Below, piece after piece: positions 55,639 through 64,000 of a DNA stretch of 64,000 bases. Position numbers and translations under genes: made by a program. Source of the DNA: Eutreptiella sp. 'Long Island Sound 2002' (lineage: Eukaryota; Euglenozoa; Euglenophyceae; Eutreptiales; Eutreptiaceae); the NCBI GenBank assembly GCA_964036045.1, contig OZ038384.1:37874238-37938237 (forward strand). Direction: 5' to 3'. The notes beneath the pieces are model-generated. The model was not told where the DNA came from and ran no database searches. It worked only from the letters and a program-made list of their open reading frames with translations. Every line of letters starts with the position of its first letter. Positions within the stretch are counted from its first letter, which is position 1.

Positions 55639-56022
55639 GGCCCAAAATATCTGCTTGTTTGCACTACAAAAGCAACCATTTTGCGTTCCTTCAGGGTTCG
55701 GTGGTATTTCATACTGTTCTTGCATGCCTATTGTGATTTTCTGGCTGACAACCCGCTTCATGTACACCATTTAATTTGTTTCAAAAAAGAAGAAGATTGC
55801 TACCTGCTTCCTGAGCTTGGTGGTATTTCATCCTGTTCCTGCGTGCCCATTGTGCCGTTTCTATTTAGGTTGACAACCCGCCTTGCTGCACACCAATTCT
55901 CGGTCTTGAAAAAGAAAATGATTGCTACGTGATTGCGTACGAAACACTTCCTGTGCCCCAAAACACAATACGCAGGAGCATAAAAAAAGACCATCACATC
56001 ATTGCAGCCTGTACTATTATGG

Positions 56023-56898
56023 TTATAGACTTTCGGTGTACCTCTGCTCCATGTTATGTAGGTTACAGCAGAAAATGAACAGGCCGGCAAGGAGGTCGTA
56101 GTTATACGGGCGCCCGGGAGCCTCATCACGGCCGTTCCAGAATCGCCACTTCTGAACATTGCTGAAAACATTCTTCACTAGATGACGGCCTTCATTGATC
56201 ATCTGGTTGTAATGCACCATGAACCAGGTCAATCGGCCATCCCCCCCGGCCACACGGCAGAACATGTTGTCCGCAGTGCTGTAGTGACAGTCACCGAGGC
56301 GGAAGTCAGGCCGAGGACCATTAAAGTTCCAGGGAATGGATGCATCCATGTCCGCCGTCATCTCAGCATCGGTGGCACGGGGCGGATACCACCACGAGCA
56401 GGCAATGATCTCGCGCCCCCAGTTGATCATGGCATTAAACACGAGCGCATGCCCGCGGTAAGTGGGTTTGTCGAACCAAAACAGCTCCCGCTCTCCCGGG
56501 TGCGAAGGTGACTGGATGGCCACATGCGTGCTATCGACAATAGCAGACACATGGCGGTGAATCGGATGACTGTGTTGGTGGAATTCCCATCGGCGTTCAA
56601 AAGCATCCGTGAACGTATCCAACAGGTGAGCCCGTTGTGACACGTCACGTAGTACTTGGTTACAGTAGTCCCGACCAATTCCCAATGTCCTCGCACATGC
56701 AATCTGGCCGTACCCCAATCGCAGGAAAGACATTGTAATTACAAACTCCTCCAATCTGAAAATGGAGTTTGCCACCAGGAACAGCAGAAATCCCATTCTG
56801 TACCTGGTGGCATTCATGAGCGGCATTGCTGCAAGTGGAGCGCAGTGCGGGGAGGCGCCGCTATCAGAACGATCCACAGAGATCCACGTAAACTTCAA
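56023..56898 (-). CDS. PIF/Harbinger-type DDE transposase, copy 1
   Basis: 291 codons on the - strand. N-terminal helical part (GFLLFLVANSIFRLEEFVIT, GYGQIACARTLGIGRDYC), then the catalytic part: AIVDSTHVAIQSPS (first Asp), YRGHALVFNAMINWGREI, DFRLGDCHYST (second Asp in the G-D-x-x-Y box) and RHLVKNVFSNVQKWRF. In this family the third acidic residue normally stands as V-E-x-x-F, and here it reads V-K-N-V-F. The gene is otherwise intact, shorter at the N-terminus than many relatives, and may have further upstream exons. If Lys really replaces Glu, the protein could bind ends but not cut. Confidence 0.75.
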   Translation of the reverse strand: MKFTWISVDRSDSGASPHCAPLAAMPLMNATRYRMGFLLFLVANSIFRLEEFVITMSFLRLGYGQIACARTLGIGRDYCNQVLRDVSQRAHLLDTFTDAFERRWEFHQHSHPIHRHVSAIVDSTHVAIQSPSHPGERELFWFDKPTYRGHALVFNAMINWGREIIACSWWYPPRATDAEMTADMDASIPWNFNGPRPDFRLGDCHYSTADNMFCRVAGGDGRLTWFMVHYNQMINEGRHLVKNVFSNVQKWRFWNGRDEAPGRPYNYDLLAGLFIFCCNLHNMEQRYTESL

Positions 56899-57230
56899 GA
56901 CTTAAGGACGGAAGCACTGAAATGATTGAGCAGTGCAGAAACGATATTACAACAGCGGAAAAAAAATTCCAATATTTCTAATATAACTAATGAGTAACAT
57001 TCTTCTTTCATTGTCTCAGATATGTGCTGTCTATGAAATCAACAGTGAGGGCAACGAAGCAATCCATGGCTCTTGGCGGGAACGGTGTTTGATGGTCCTC
57101 CACTCTTAAGGAGTGTCAGTGAAGCGCTGCCATCCATGATTCTTGCGAGCCGGGCCAAGTGACGTGAAAGGTGCCTGATGGTCCTCCACTCTTAATGAGA
57201 CTCAGTGCAGCAGATGACAGCACCGCCAAC
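56899..57230. other. Gap between transposase and minisatellite, copy 1
   Basis: Non-coding. It contains a twice-repeated phrase (GATGGTCCTCCACTCTTAA at 57,089 and 57,178). As the region between two divergent genes it may hold both promoters. The same sequence stands at 62,139-62,471. Confidence 0.5.
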
Positions 57231-57590
57231 AATGCGACAAGGTTCACGATGTGGTACACGCTTCAACCCCTGTGTGCAGGGCATCAATCATATGAGGCGA
57301 CGCCGCGACAAGGGTTCACGCTATGGTTCACGCTTCCACCCCTGTGTGCAGGGCGTCCAACCTGAGGCGACGCCGCTACAAGAGTTCACGCTGTGGTACA
57401 CGCTTCCACCCCTCTGTGCAGTGCGTCCATCATATGAGGCGACGCCGCGACAAGGGTTCACGCTGTGGTTCACGCTCCCACCCCTGTGTACAGGGCGTCC
57501 AACGTCAGGCGACACCGCTACAAGAGTTCACGCTGTGGTTCACGCTTGCACCCCTCCGTGCAGGGCGTCCAACATGAGGCGTGTGCGTGG
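57231..57590 (+). repeat. 70-72-bp minisatellite, copy 1
   Basis: The word GAGGCGACGCCGC (or a variant) stands at 57,294, 57,364, 57,436, 57,506 and 57,576. Two unit types alternate (CGCGACAAGGG and CGCTACAAGAG), giving a ~142-bp higher order. Open in several frames because of its composition. Confidence 0.9.
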
Positions 57591-57720
57591 GCAGAGAACT
57601 ACGGATTCATTCAAAAGATTGTTGCTTTGCATCTTCAGTCGCACTGGCAGGAACTTCACGCGCATTTGCGAGGTGCTGCCCAACGGGTACACGCCTCAAT
57701 GGATAGCGGCGCGCATTGGG
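57574..57720 (+). pseudogene. First 49 codons of the Harbinger-linked gene, truncated
   Basis: ATG 57,574 gives MRRVRGQRTTDSFKRLLL and ends WIAARIG at the breakpoint. Identical in frame to the start of the gene at 62,815 with a few substitutions. Beyond 57,720 the frame runs into the decamer array and is meaningless. Confidence 0.75.
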
Positions 57721-57754
57721 GTTTCCCTAATACAACTGTATTCCTGTAATACGC

Positions 57755-57929
57755 GTATACTGCCGTATCCTGTCGTATCCTGCCGTTTCCTGCCGTATCC
57801 TGCCGTATCCTGCCGTATCCTGCCGTATCCTGCCGTATTCTGCCGTATCCTGCCGTATCCTGCCGTATCCTGCCGTATCCTGCCGTATACTGCCATATCC
57901 TGCTTGCCCTGCCGTATCCTGCCGTATGC
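57755..57929 (-). repeat. TACGGCAGGA decamer array 2 (inverted: TCCTGCCGTA on +)
   Basis: About 16 copies, opposite in direction to the arrays at 55.56 and 60.76 kb. It lies 35 bp past the breakpoint of Harbinger copy 1. Confidence 0.9.
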
Positions 57930-57938
57930 CAGTAACCA

Positions 57939-57992
57939 AAACCCTAACCCTAACCCTAACCGTAACCCTAACCGTAATCGTAACCTGGAGTT
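57939..57992 (-). repeat. Interstitial telomere-like tract (CCCTAA)n
   Basis: ACCCTAACCCTAACCCTAAC followed by degenerate CCGTAA units, about eight in all. The unit corresponds to TTAGGG. It directly follows decamer array 2. Confidence 0.85.
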
Positions 57993-58089
57993 TCAGTTAT
58001 TGGTAAAGGTCTCATAAACAGGCGGTGCCTTGCAGGTGTGCATACCTTATGTGATCTGACCTTGTATGAACCAATGCAAATTGACCTTT

Positions 58090-58421
58090 CTTCATGCCAT
58101 ATGATGTGATGCGTTATAAGTTGATAGGATGTGGTGTTCGCAACGTGATGTGATGCGATGTGAGGCAATGTGACATGACGTGATTCGATGTGATGTAGTG
58201 TGATCTCGTGTGGTGTGGTTTGATGTGGCGTGATGCAATGTGATGTGATGTGACGTGATGAGATGCGATGTGATGTGACATGACGTGACGTGACGTGACG
58301 TGACGTGACGTGACGTGACGTGACGTGACGTGACGTGATGTGATGTGATGTGATGCGGTGTGATGTGATGGGATGTCATGTGATGCCATGCGATTTCATG
58401 TGATGTGATTTGTTGCAATGA
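58090..58421 (+). repeat. TGATG/TGACG pentamer microsatellite, left part
   Basis: Long runs of TGATG with a pure TGACG block at about 58,271-58,338. The His/Ser/Thr-rich frames on - are artefacts of it. Confidence 0.9.
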
Positions 58422-58887
58422 GTAGGTAGGTGGGTGCACTCGGTCGTGGAGAGGCGCCCCTTGGTTCCCCCTGGCGTCGCCCCTGTGACGAACAGGAGGA
58501 GGCTCCGCGCGTGAAGAGGGGAGGCGGCTTACATCCCGCTAGACCTGACTGGTGGCCCCCAACAAGGCGGCCCCAGGCAACTCCGGGAGGGCTGATCGCC
58601 GCCGGCGTGACGTGCTCCTGTTGCCGGGAGGGTGTGCCCCCGTGCTTGCGCACGTCCCCTCCTTTGGGCGGAACCCTAGAGGTTCACCGGACTTCCTGGC
58701 GTATCCCGTACCCAAGGCATGCATGCACGTTCTTGGTACTAGGGTTCCGAGGCACTTGGGTGTCGCACGCTCCACCTCGAGTCCCAAAGCAGCGCAGGCC
58801 TTAGGATGCAGCCTTACCCCCGGTCTCCGGATCTCGTTTGGCCGGGTCACCTGCATGGCATGGGCTGCCTCAGTGCCCGGGCTGTGG
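58422..58887. other. 466-bp GC-rich insertion within the microsatellite
   Basis: GC-rich sequence sharply set in the microsatellite, with direct repeats of about 40 bp at its edges (58,382-58,421 and 58,888-58,927; GATGCCATGCG-TTTCATGTG). A 124-codon + frame (58,430-58,804) and a 118-codon - frame exist, but neither has a recognised domain. Confidence 0.7.
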
Positions 58888-59060
58888 GATGCCATGCGTT
58901 TTCATGTGATGTGATTTGGTGCAATGATATTTGATTTGACTTGATGTGATGTGGTGTGATGTGGTGTGATGTGATGTCATGTGTTTTAATGTGATGTGAA
59001 GTGTGTGACCATATTTGAATTGTTGTGATGTGGTGTGATGTGATGTGATGTGACTTGGTT
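58888..59060 (+). repeat. TGATG microsatellite, right part
   Basis: Resumes after the insertion with the duplicated 40 bp, then degenerate TGATG/TGGTG units. Confidence 0.85.
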
Positions 59061-59074
59061 TCTTTTTGAAAACG

Positions 59075-59255
59075 TCTTCAAACCCACTGCAGCTTTTATC
59101 CTAACAAACAAAAATGCAATTCCAATTGTTTTTTTTCCGAAACCGTTTTCAAACCTACTGCAGCTTTTATCCTAACAAACCAAAATCCATTTCGAATTGT
59201 TTTCTTTCCGGAAACCTTTTTAGAACCCACTGCAGCTGGTATCCTAACAAAGATA
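59075..59255. repeat. Three tandem copies of a ~74-bp unit
   Basis: CACTGCAGCTTTTATCCTAA and variants stand at about 59,083, 59,157 and 59,229, with (C)CGAAAC or GAAAAC and CCAATTGTTTT-like words between. Confidence 0.8.
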
Positions 59256-59677
59256 ACTGCTTTTTGAAAATATGGTGTTCATTTTTTCAAAACTGTTCAA
59301 CCGTCTGGTTTTTGAACCTCTGCATGCTTCTTTGTTGTTCCCTGCTGTGCTGAAAGGTAACAAAATGACTTGACACATAACTTCAACTGCCAACTACTTT
59401 CCTCCGTCATTGACTGGCGCACTCAAAAAGCTGGGAAGGCACAGCGACATTACACTGAGCAGAGAGACGAATGGCCATTCGATGGCTGTGTCTGAAGAAG
59501 CTGCACTGTGGTGTATTCCACTGTGCGAAAATATAAATAATCAACAATAAAAGAAGTTATAGACATACAAAAATATATAGTTATACTGCTGCACTATGGT
59601 GCATGCCACTGTGCAGGCTGAAGACAAACAAAAAAAAATAATTCAATATATTACCAAAATAGTGTACTTAGCTGACC
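59256..59677. other. No feature seen
   Basis: AT-rich sequence between the 74-bp repeats and the end of the RING pseudogene. No frame or repeat of note. Confidence 0.4.
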
Positions 59678-60755
59678 TTAGTGGTCGCTGGCTGCATGCC
59701 AGGTGCAGATGCGGCTCCAGGGAAATCTTGTTCCATCGCCGAAGTCAACAGTACCGCCACCGGCCAGGCCCTCGTACCAGCCGTTGTTGAACATGACATG
59801 CACCAATGTTCCAGCTGCTGCACGTGGCTGCTCAGACCGCTCCCCATGACGCTGCACTGTTGTGCACTTCCATTCCCGCTGTCGCAACCGCTCAGAGTCC
59901 AACGAAGCCACCGTTCTGGAAATCACTGCTGGCGCTGGTATCTCGGAGCATGTTGAATCAGGACACGCTGCTGGTTCACCAGGAGGATCTGCTGCTAGTT
60001 CACCAGGGGGATCCTGTGGCAACAGGTGCATGAAGGCTCGCAACCTGGCCTGTCGCATGGCATCCGGATTTGTCAGTGGTCTTGTTGTGGATCGCAGAGA
60101 GAATATTGCAGCTCCTGCTGCTGCCAGTATCGCGCCTGCAGTACGAGCCCCTTCCGACAGCAGAAATTCTTGCACAGCATCCTGAACAGCGCGGTTCCTG
60201 GGGGTGTTGGCAGCAACGAAAACAGTACGATCCAGTGGGTACCGGCTGATCCTCCCTGCACAGTCTGTGCAGATCATGTGTCCACAAGGCAGAACTGCAG
60301 TGTTCAACAGAAAGCAATAGCACACAATGCAGTCATAGTTCTGCTGCGGGGCTTCCACAATTTACCGGCCGCTATCCGTCGAGGGCCTGCGCTCTGCTGG
60401 CGGCGGTTGCTATAAGTCATCAAGCAAATTTGCGGTCTGCGCTTCTGCAAAATCAGCATCTTCAGATGGCGTGTCACCCGGGCGTCTGGGCAAGGAATTG
60501 CGCCGCGGAGCTGAACCCAACAGCCTCTCTAGGTAGGCCTCGACGGTCTCCTCTTCCGCATGATCTGGTGGCAGGTCCTGTGTCCGCGGTGCTCGTGCTG
60601 AGAACGTCTGCGGCTGAGTCAACGGCTGCGGCTGAAACAACGTCTCTGGCTGAGCAAGTGGGTTCTCATCAATCACAGAACTGGTGTCACTGTCCTGATT
60701 TTCATCCTCCTCATTCTGCGCGACGTGCCTCCAGCGAGGTTCATCCAAATGACCC
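59678..60755 (-). pseudogene. RING-finger gene, inverted partial copy with stops
   Basis: On - it begins at DEPRWRHVAQNEEDEN (60,755) exactly where the decamer array ends, in register with 63,592 of the intact copy. It continues through a Gln/Pro-rich and acidic stretch (DHAEEETVEAYLERLLGS). TAG (60,410) and TAA (about 60,365) fall where the other copy has Gln and Tyr. After these comes the RING: CIVCYCFLLNTAVLPCGHMI and CTDCAGRISRYPLDRTVF, with Tyr at the seventh metal position where Cys is expected. The last part (GTLVHVMFNNGWYEG to WSRICTWHA) looks like a small beta-barrel. RING proteins are mostly E3 ubiquitin ligases. Confidence 0.7.
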
Positions 60756-60760
60756 TGCCA

Positions 60761-60877
60761 TACGGCAGGATACGGCAGGATACGCAGGATACGGCAGGGT
60801 ACAGCAGGATACGGCAGGATACGGCAGATACGGCAGGATACAGCAGGATACGGCAGGATACGGCAGGATACGACAGG
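60761..60877 (+). repeat. TACGGCAGGA decamer array 3
   Basis: About 11 copies with variants (TACAGCAGGA, shortened units), same direction as array 1. It joins the RING pseudogene on its left to Harbinger copy 2 on its right. Confidence 0.9.
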
Positions 60878-61262
60878 GCCCAAAATATCTGCTTGGTTAC
60901 ACCACAAAAACAACCATTTTGCGTTCATTCAGCGTTCGGTGGTATTTCATACTGTTCTTGCATGCCTATTGTGACTTTCTCCGGCTGACAACCCGCTTCA
61001 TGTACACCATTTAATTCGTTTCAAAAAAGAAGCAGATTGCTACCTGCTTCCTGAGCTTGGTGGTATTTCATCCTGTTCCTGCGTGCCCATTGTGCCGTTT
61101 CTGTTTAGGTTGACAACCCGCCTTGCTGCACACCAATTCTCGGTTTTGAATAAGAAAATGATTGCTATGTGATTGCGTACGAAACACTTCCTGTGCCCCA
61201 AAACACAATGCGCAGGAGCATAAAAAAAGACCATCACATCATTGCAGCCTGTACTATTATGG

Positions 61263-62138
61263 TTATAGACTTTCGGTGTACCTCTGCTCCATGTTATGTA
61301 GGTTACAGCAGAAAATGAACAGGCCGGCAAGGAGGTCGTAGTTATACGGGCGCCCGGGAGCCTCATCACGGCCGTTCCTGAATCGCCACTTCTGAACATT
61401 GCTGAAAACATTCTTCACTAGATGACGGCCTTCATTGATCATCTGGTTGTAATGCACCATGAACCAGGTCAATCGGCCATCCCCCCCGGCCTCACGGCAG
61501 AACATGTTGTCCGCAGTGCTGTAGTGACAGTCACCGAGGCGGAAGTCAGGCCGAGGACCATTAAAGTTCCAGGGAATGGATGCATCCATGTCCGCTGTCA
61601 TCTCAGCATCGGTGGAACGGGGCGGATACCACCACGAGCAGGCAATGATCTCGCGCCCCCAGTTGATCATGGCATTCAACACGAGGGCATGCCCGCGGTA
61701 AGTGGGTTTGTCGAACCAGATCAGCTCCCTCTCTCCCGGGTGCGAAGGTGACTGGATGGCCACATGCGTGCTATCGACAATAGCAGACGCATGGCGGTGA
61801 ATTGGATGACTGTGTTGGTGGAATTCCCATCGGCGTTCAAAAGCATCCGTGAACGTATCCCACAGGTGAGCCCCTTGTGACACGTCACGTAGTACTTGGA
61901 TACAGTAGTCCCGACCAATTCCCAATGTCCTCGCACATGCAATCTGGCTGTACCTCAATCGCAGGAAAGACATTGTAATTACAAAGTCCTCCAATGTGAA
62001 AAAAGAATTTGCCACCAGGAACAGCAGAAATCCCATTCTGTACCCGGTGGCATTCATGAGCGGCATTGCTGCAAGTGGATCGCAGTGCGGGGAGGCGCCG
62101 CTATCAGAACGATCCACAGAGATCCACGTAAACTTCAA
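61263..62138 (-). CDS. PIF/Harbinger-type DDE transposase, copy 2
   Basis: 291 codons, same length and frame as the copy at 56,023-56,898 with about a dozen substitutions and no stop. Examples: NSFFTLEDFV for NSIFRLEEFV, and WRFRNG for WRFWNG. The DST and GDCHYST Asp sites are kept, and the V-K-N-V-F in place of V-E-x-x-F is shared. Retention of open frames in both copies suggests recent duplication or selection, while the shared Lys argues against a late random hit in one copy. Confidence 0.75.
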   Translation of the reverse strand: MKFTWISVDRSDSGASPHCDPLAAMPLMNATGYRMGFLLFLVANSFFTLEDFVITMSFLRLRYSQIACARTLGIGRDYCIQVLRDVSQGAHLWDTFTDAFERRWEFHQHSHPIHRHASAIVDSTHVAIQSPSHPGERELIWFDKPTYRGHALVLNAMINWGREIIACSWWYPPRSTDAEMTADMDASIPWNFNGPRPDFRLGDCHYSTADNMFCREAGGDGRLTWFMVHYNQMINEGRHLVKNVFSNVQKWRFRNGRDEAPGRPYNYDLLAGLFIFCCNLHNMEQRYTESL

Positions 62139-62471
62139 GACTTAAGGATGGAAGCACTGAAATGATTGAGCAGTGCAGAAACGATATAGCAACAGCGGAA
62201 AAAAAATTCTAATAGTGGTAATATAAACTAATGAGTAACATTCTTCTTTCATTCTCTCAGATATGTGCTGTCTATGAAATCAACAGTGAGGACAACGAAG
62301 CTATCCATGGCTCTTGGCGGGAACGGTGTTTGATGGTCCTCCAGTCTTAAGGAGTGTCAGTGAAGCGCTGCCATCCATGATTCTTGCGAACCGGGCCAAG
62401 TGACGTGAAAGGTGCCTGATGGTCCTCCACTCTTAATGAGTCTCGGTGCGGCGGATGACAGCACCGCCAAC
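62139..62471. other. Gap between transposase and minisatellite, copy 2
   Basis: Non-coding and nearly identical to 56,899-57,230. The probable divergent promoter region of transposase (-) and RING gene (+). Confidence 0.45.
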
Positions 62472-62830
62472 AATGCGACAAGGTTCACAATGTGGTACAC
62501 GGTTCAACCCCTGTGTGCAGGGCGTCCATCATATGAGGCGACGCCGCGACAACGGTTCACGCTATGGTTCACGCTTCCACCCCTGTGTGCAGGGCGTTCA
62601 ACGTGAGGCGACGCCGCTACAAGAGTTCACGCTGTGGTACACGCTTCCACCCCTCTATGCAGGGTGTCCATCATATGAGGCGACGCCGCGACAAGGGTTC
62701 ACGCTGTGGTTCACGCTCCCACCCCTGTGTGCAGGGCGTCCAACGTGAGGCAACGCCGCTACAAGAGTTCATGCTGTGGTACACGCTTCCACCCCTCTGT
62801 GCAGGGCGTCCAACATGAGGCGTGTGCGTG
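62472..62830 (+). repeat. 70-72-bp minisatellite, copy 2
   Basis: Same units as 57,231-57,590, with GAGGCGACGCCGC words at about 62,535, 62,605 and 62,677 and variants at 62,747 and 62,817. It runs into the start codon region of the following gene. Confidence 0.9.
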
Positions 62831-64000
62831 GGCAGAGAACTACGGATTCATTCAAAAGATTGTTGCTTTGCATCTTCAGCCGCACTGGCAGAAACTTCAC
62901 GCGCATTTGCAAGGTGCTGCCCAACGAGTACACGCCTCAATGGATAGCAGCGCGCATTGGGCCGCATGGACATGGCAGTTTGCTTGGTGATGATGTTTGG
63001 TACGCCGTGTATTGGGACTACAGTGATCTGCCGTCGGACACCTGGAAACAAACTGCCAGATCACTGTGGCTGGCCATGCTGTCTGAGGGGGGGGTGACGC
63101 CCGCCACTGCAGATCAAATAAAGTTTGATGTCTTTGTCACCGGTTTGCCGGACGCGCCTGCGTGGCGAGAACAAAAGAAATTGGAATAGGCTGAGCGTGC
63201 AAGCCAGAAGGAGGCGTCTGCTGATGTGCACGCTCTTGGTCTTGGCCCCAGCTCATTGAAGAGCCGGAAGCACACACTGGCCAGCTACCTCATGGGTCCA
63301 AATGCAGTGGGCCGGCAGCCAAGCACGGGGACATGGCGCCCCACCAGTCGTCCTGCACCTCAGCGGCACTGCAAGGCACCGGGTGGCACATGCTACGTGC
63401 CAGTGCCAAAGAACTGCAGCAAGAGAATGTGCACACCGCACTGCCTGAGCTTCCAAATTGCCTATGCACAGCGGTTTGCCACTTGTACGCCATGCAAATA
63501 CAAAAAGTCTGGAGTTCAACACAGGCACACACCACGTGCCACTGATGCAACGGAGGTCGCACCTTGGATTGGGGACTGGCAGGGTCATTTGGATGAACCT
63601 CGCTGGAGGCACGTCGCGCAGAATGAGGAGGATGAAAATCAGGACAGTGACACCAGTTCTGTGATTAATGGGAACCCACTTGCTCAGCCGGAGACGTTGA
63701 CTCAGCCGCAACCGTTGACTCAGCCGCAAACTTTCTCAGCACGAGCACCGCGGACACAGGACCTGCCACCAGATCATGCGGAAGAGGAGACCGTCGAGGC
63801 CTACCTAGAGAGGCTGTTGGGTTCAGCTCCGCGGCGCAATTCCTTGCCCAGACGCCAGGGTGACACGCCATCTGAAGATGCTGATTCTGCAAAAGCGCAG
63901 ACCGCAAATTTGCTTGATGACTTACAGCAACCGCCGCCATCAGAGCGCAGGCCCTCGGCGGATAGCAGCCGGTACATTGTGGAAGCCCCGAAGAAGAACT
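62815..64000 (+). CDS. Harbinger-linked gene: helical N-terminus, Cys-rich middle, acidic linker (RING follows beyond window)
   Basis: ATG 62,815 (MRRVRGQRTTDSFKRLLL). The start SFKRLLLCIFSRTGRNFTRI and YTPQWIAARIG could be a Myb/SANT-like DNA-binding helix set, as in the second protein of Harbinger elements, but this is uncertain. Then LLGDDVWYAVYWDYSDLPSD. One in-frame TAG stands at 63,187-63,189 (KKLE then stop), a likely CAG change. Past it the same frame is open to the window end: a Cys-rich block (CKAPGGTCYVPVPKNCSKRM then CTPHC and CTPCKYKK, about 63,370-63,510), QPETLTQPQPLTQPQTF repeats, an acidic helix, and IVEAPKKN at 64,000. The inverted copy at 59.7-60.75 kb shows that a RING finger comes next. 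The TAG could make this copy a pseudogene or mark an unseen intron. Confidence 0.55.

Larger units (their letters stand above)
55639..57720. repeat. Duplicated Harbinger-type unit, copy 1
   Basis: The stretch from GGGCCCAAAATATC to GCGCGCATTGGG matches 60,878-62,961 nearly base for base (offset 5,240 bp). The unit holds a transposase on -, an untranslated gap, a 71-bp minisatellite and the first 49 codons of a + strand gene. Copy 1 breaks off at 57,720. The short stretch 55,640-56,020 is AT-rich and non-coding. Confidence 0.9.
60878..62961. repeat. Duplicated Harbinger-type unit, copy 2
   Basis: Counterpart of 55,639-57,720. At 62,961 it does not break but continues into the rest of the + strand gene, so copy 2 is the more complete one. 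Confidence 0.9.

Noticed and set aside
57231-57590. CRISPR-like array or repeat protein
   Set aside because: Contiguous 70-72-bp minisatellite units without spacers. It is open in several frames, so no specific protein is indicated.
57205-58017. 270-codon + frame
   Set aside because: It strings together minisatellite, 49 real codons of a truncated gene, the decamer array and the telomere-like tract.
58092-58439. His/Ser/Thr-rich - frames
   Set aside because: Direct translation of the TGATG/TGACG microsatellite.

Overview
The window looks like part of a repeat-rich nuclear genome of a eukaryote, most likely a single-celled one such as an alga or another protist. The grounds are GT-AG introns with matching phase, Ty3/gypsy and DIRS retrotransposons, a PIF/Harbinger-type transposase, several satellites, tRNA-derived Pol III modules and an interstitial CCCTAA telomere-like tract. 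I see no rRNA, no intact tRNA gene, no CRISPR array and no bacterial operon. The species cannot be named from the sequence alone. Most open frames of 60-300 codons are shadows of repeats.

Layout. 1-2,531 is the 3' end and LTR of a Ty3/gypsy family (here B) that landed in the RT of a second family (C; 2,532-5,395). A GC-rich island follows (about 5,400-12,130). It holds a 1.7-kb tract almost without T on the + strand, a ~210/420-bp satellite, and a captured antisense fragment of family B pol. A second copy of the 3' part of family C closes the island (12,131-13,797). 13.8-20.1 kb has little that can be called. 20.16-23.18 kb is a 193-bp satellite of about 16 copies. 23.2-30.03 kb holds the likeliest host genes: a coiled-coil gene built from repeated small exons, a broken SET-domain gene, and a two-exon gene.

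30.3-53.85 kb is a nest of transposons. Family A Ty3/gypsy (gag to RT) is split in its protease by a DIRS element (33,812-52,005). The DIRS element is itself split, between its left inverted repeat and its internal complementary region, by a 13.2-kb family B element with 2.4-kb LTRs (34,333-47,503), flanked by GTGG on both sides. Family A is cut off inside RT by a 1.7-kb element with 22-bp inverted ends that carries four copies of a GCGCGAGGCCTCGCGC-type palindrome.

55.56-64 kb contains two nearly identical 2.1-kb copies, 5,240 bp apart, of a Harbinger-type unit: transposase on -, a 71-bp minisatellite, and the start of a divergent + strand gene. Arrays of the decamer TACGGCAGGA, a telomere-like tract and TGATG/TGACG microsatellites lie at the joints. 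The + strand gene continues to the window end. An inverted broken copy at 59.7-60.75 kb shows that it encodes a Cys-rich, then acidic, then RING-finger protein.

The elements are mostly decayed by stop codons, frameshifts and changed catalytic residues. The most unusual points are the T-free tract, a DIRS-style methyltransferase-like domain placed between protease and RT in the Ty3/gypsy families, a gag frame that begins inside the LTR and reads through the primer binding site, the exon-repeat gene, and the RING gene paired with a Harbinger transposase.
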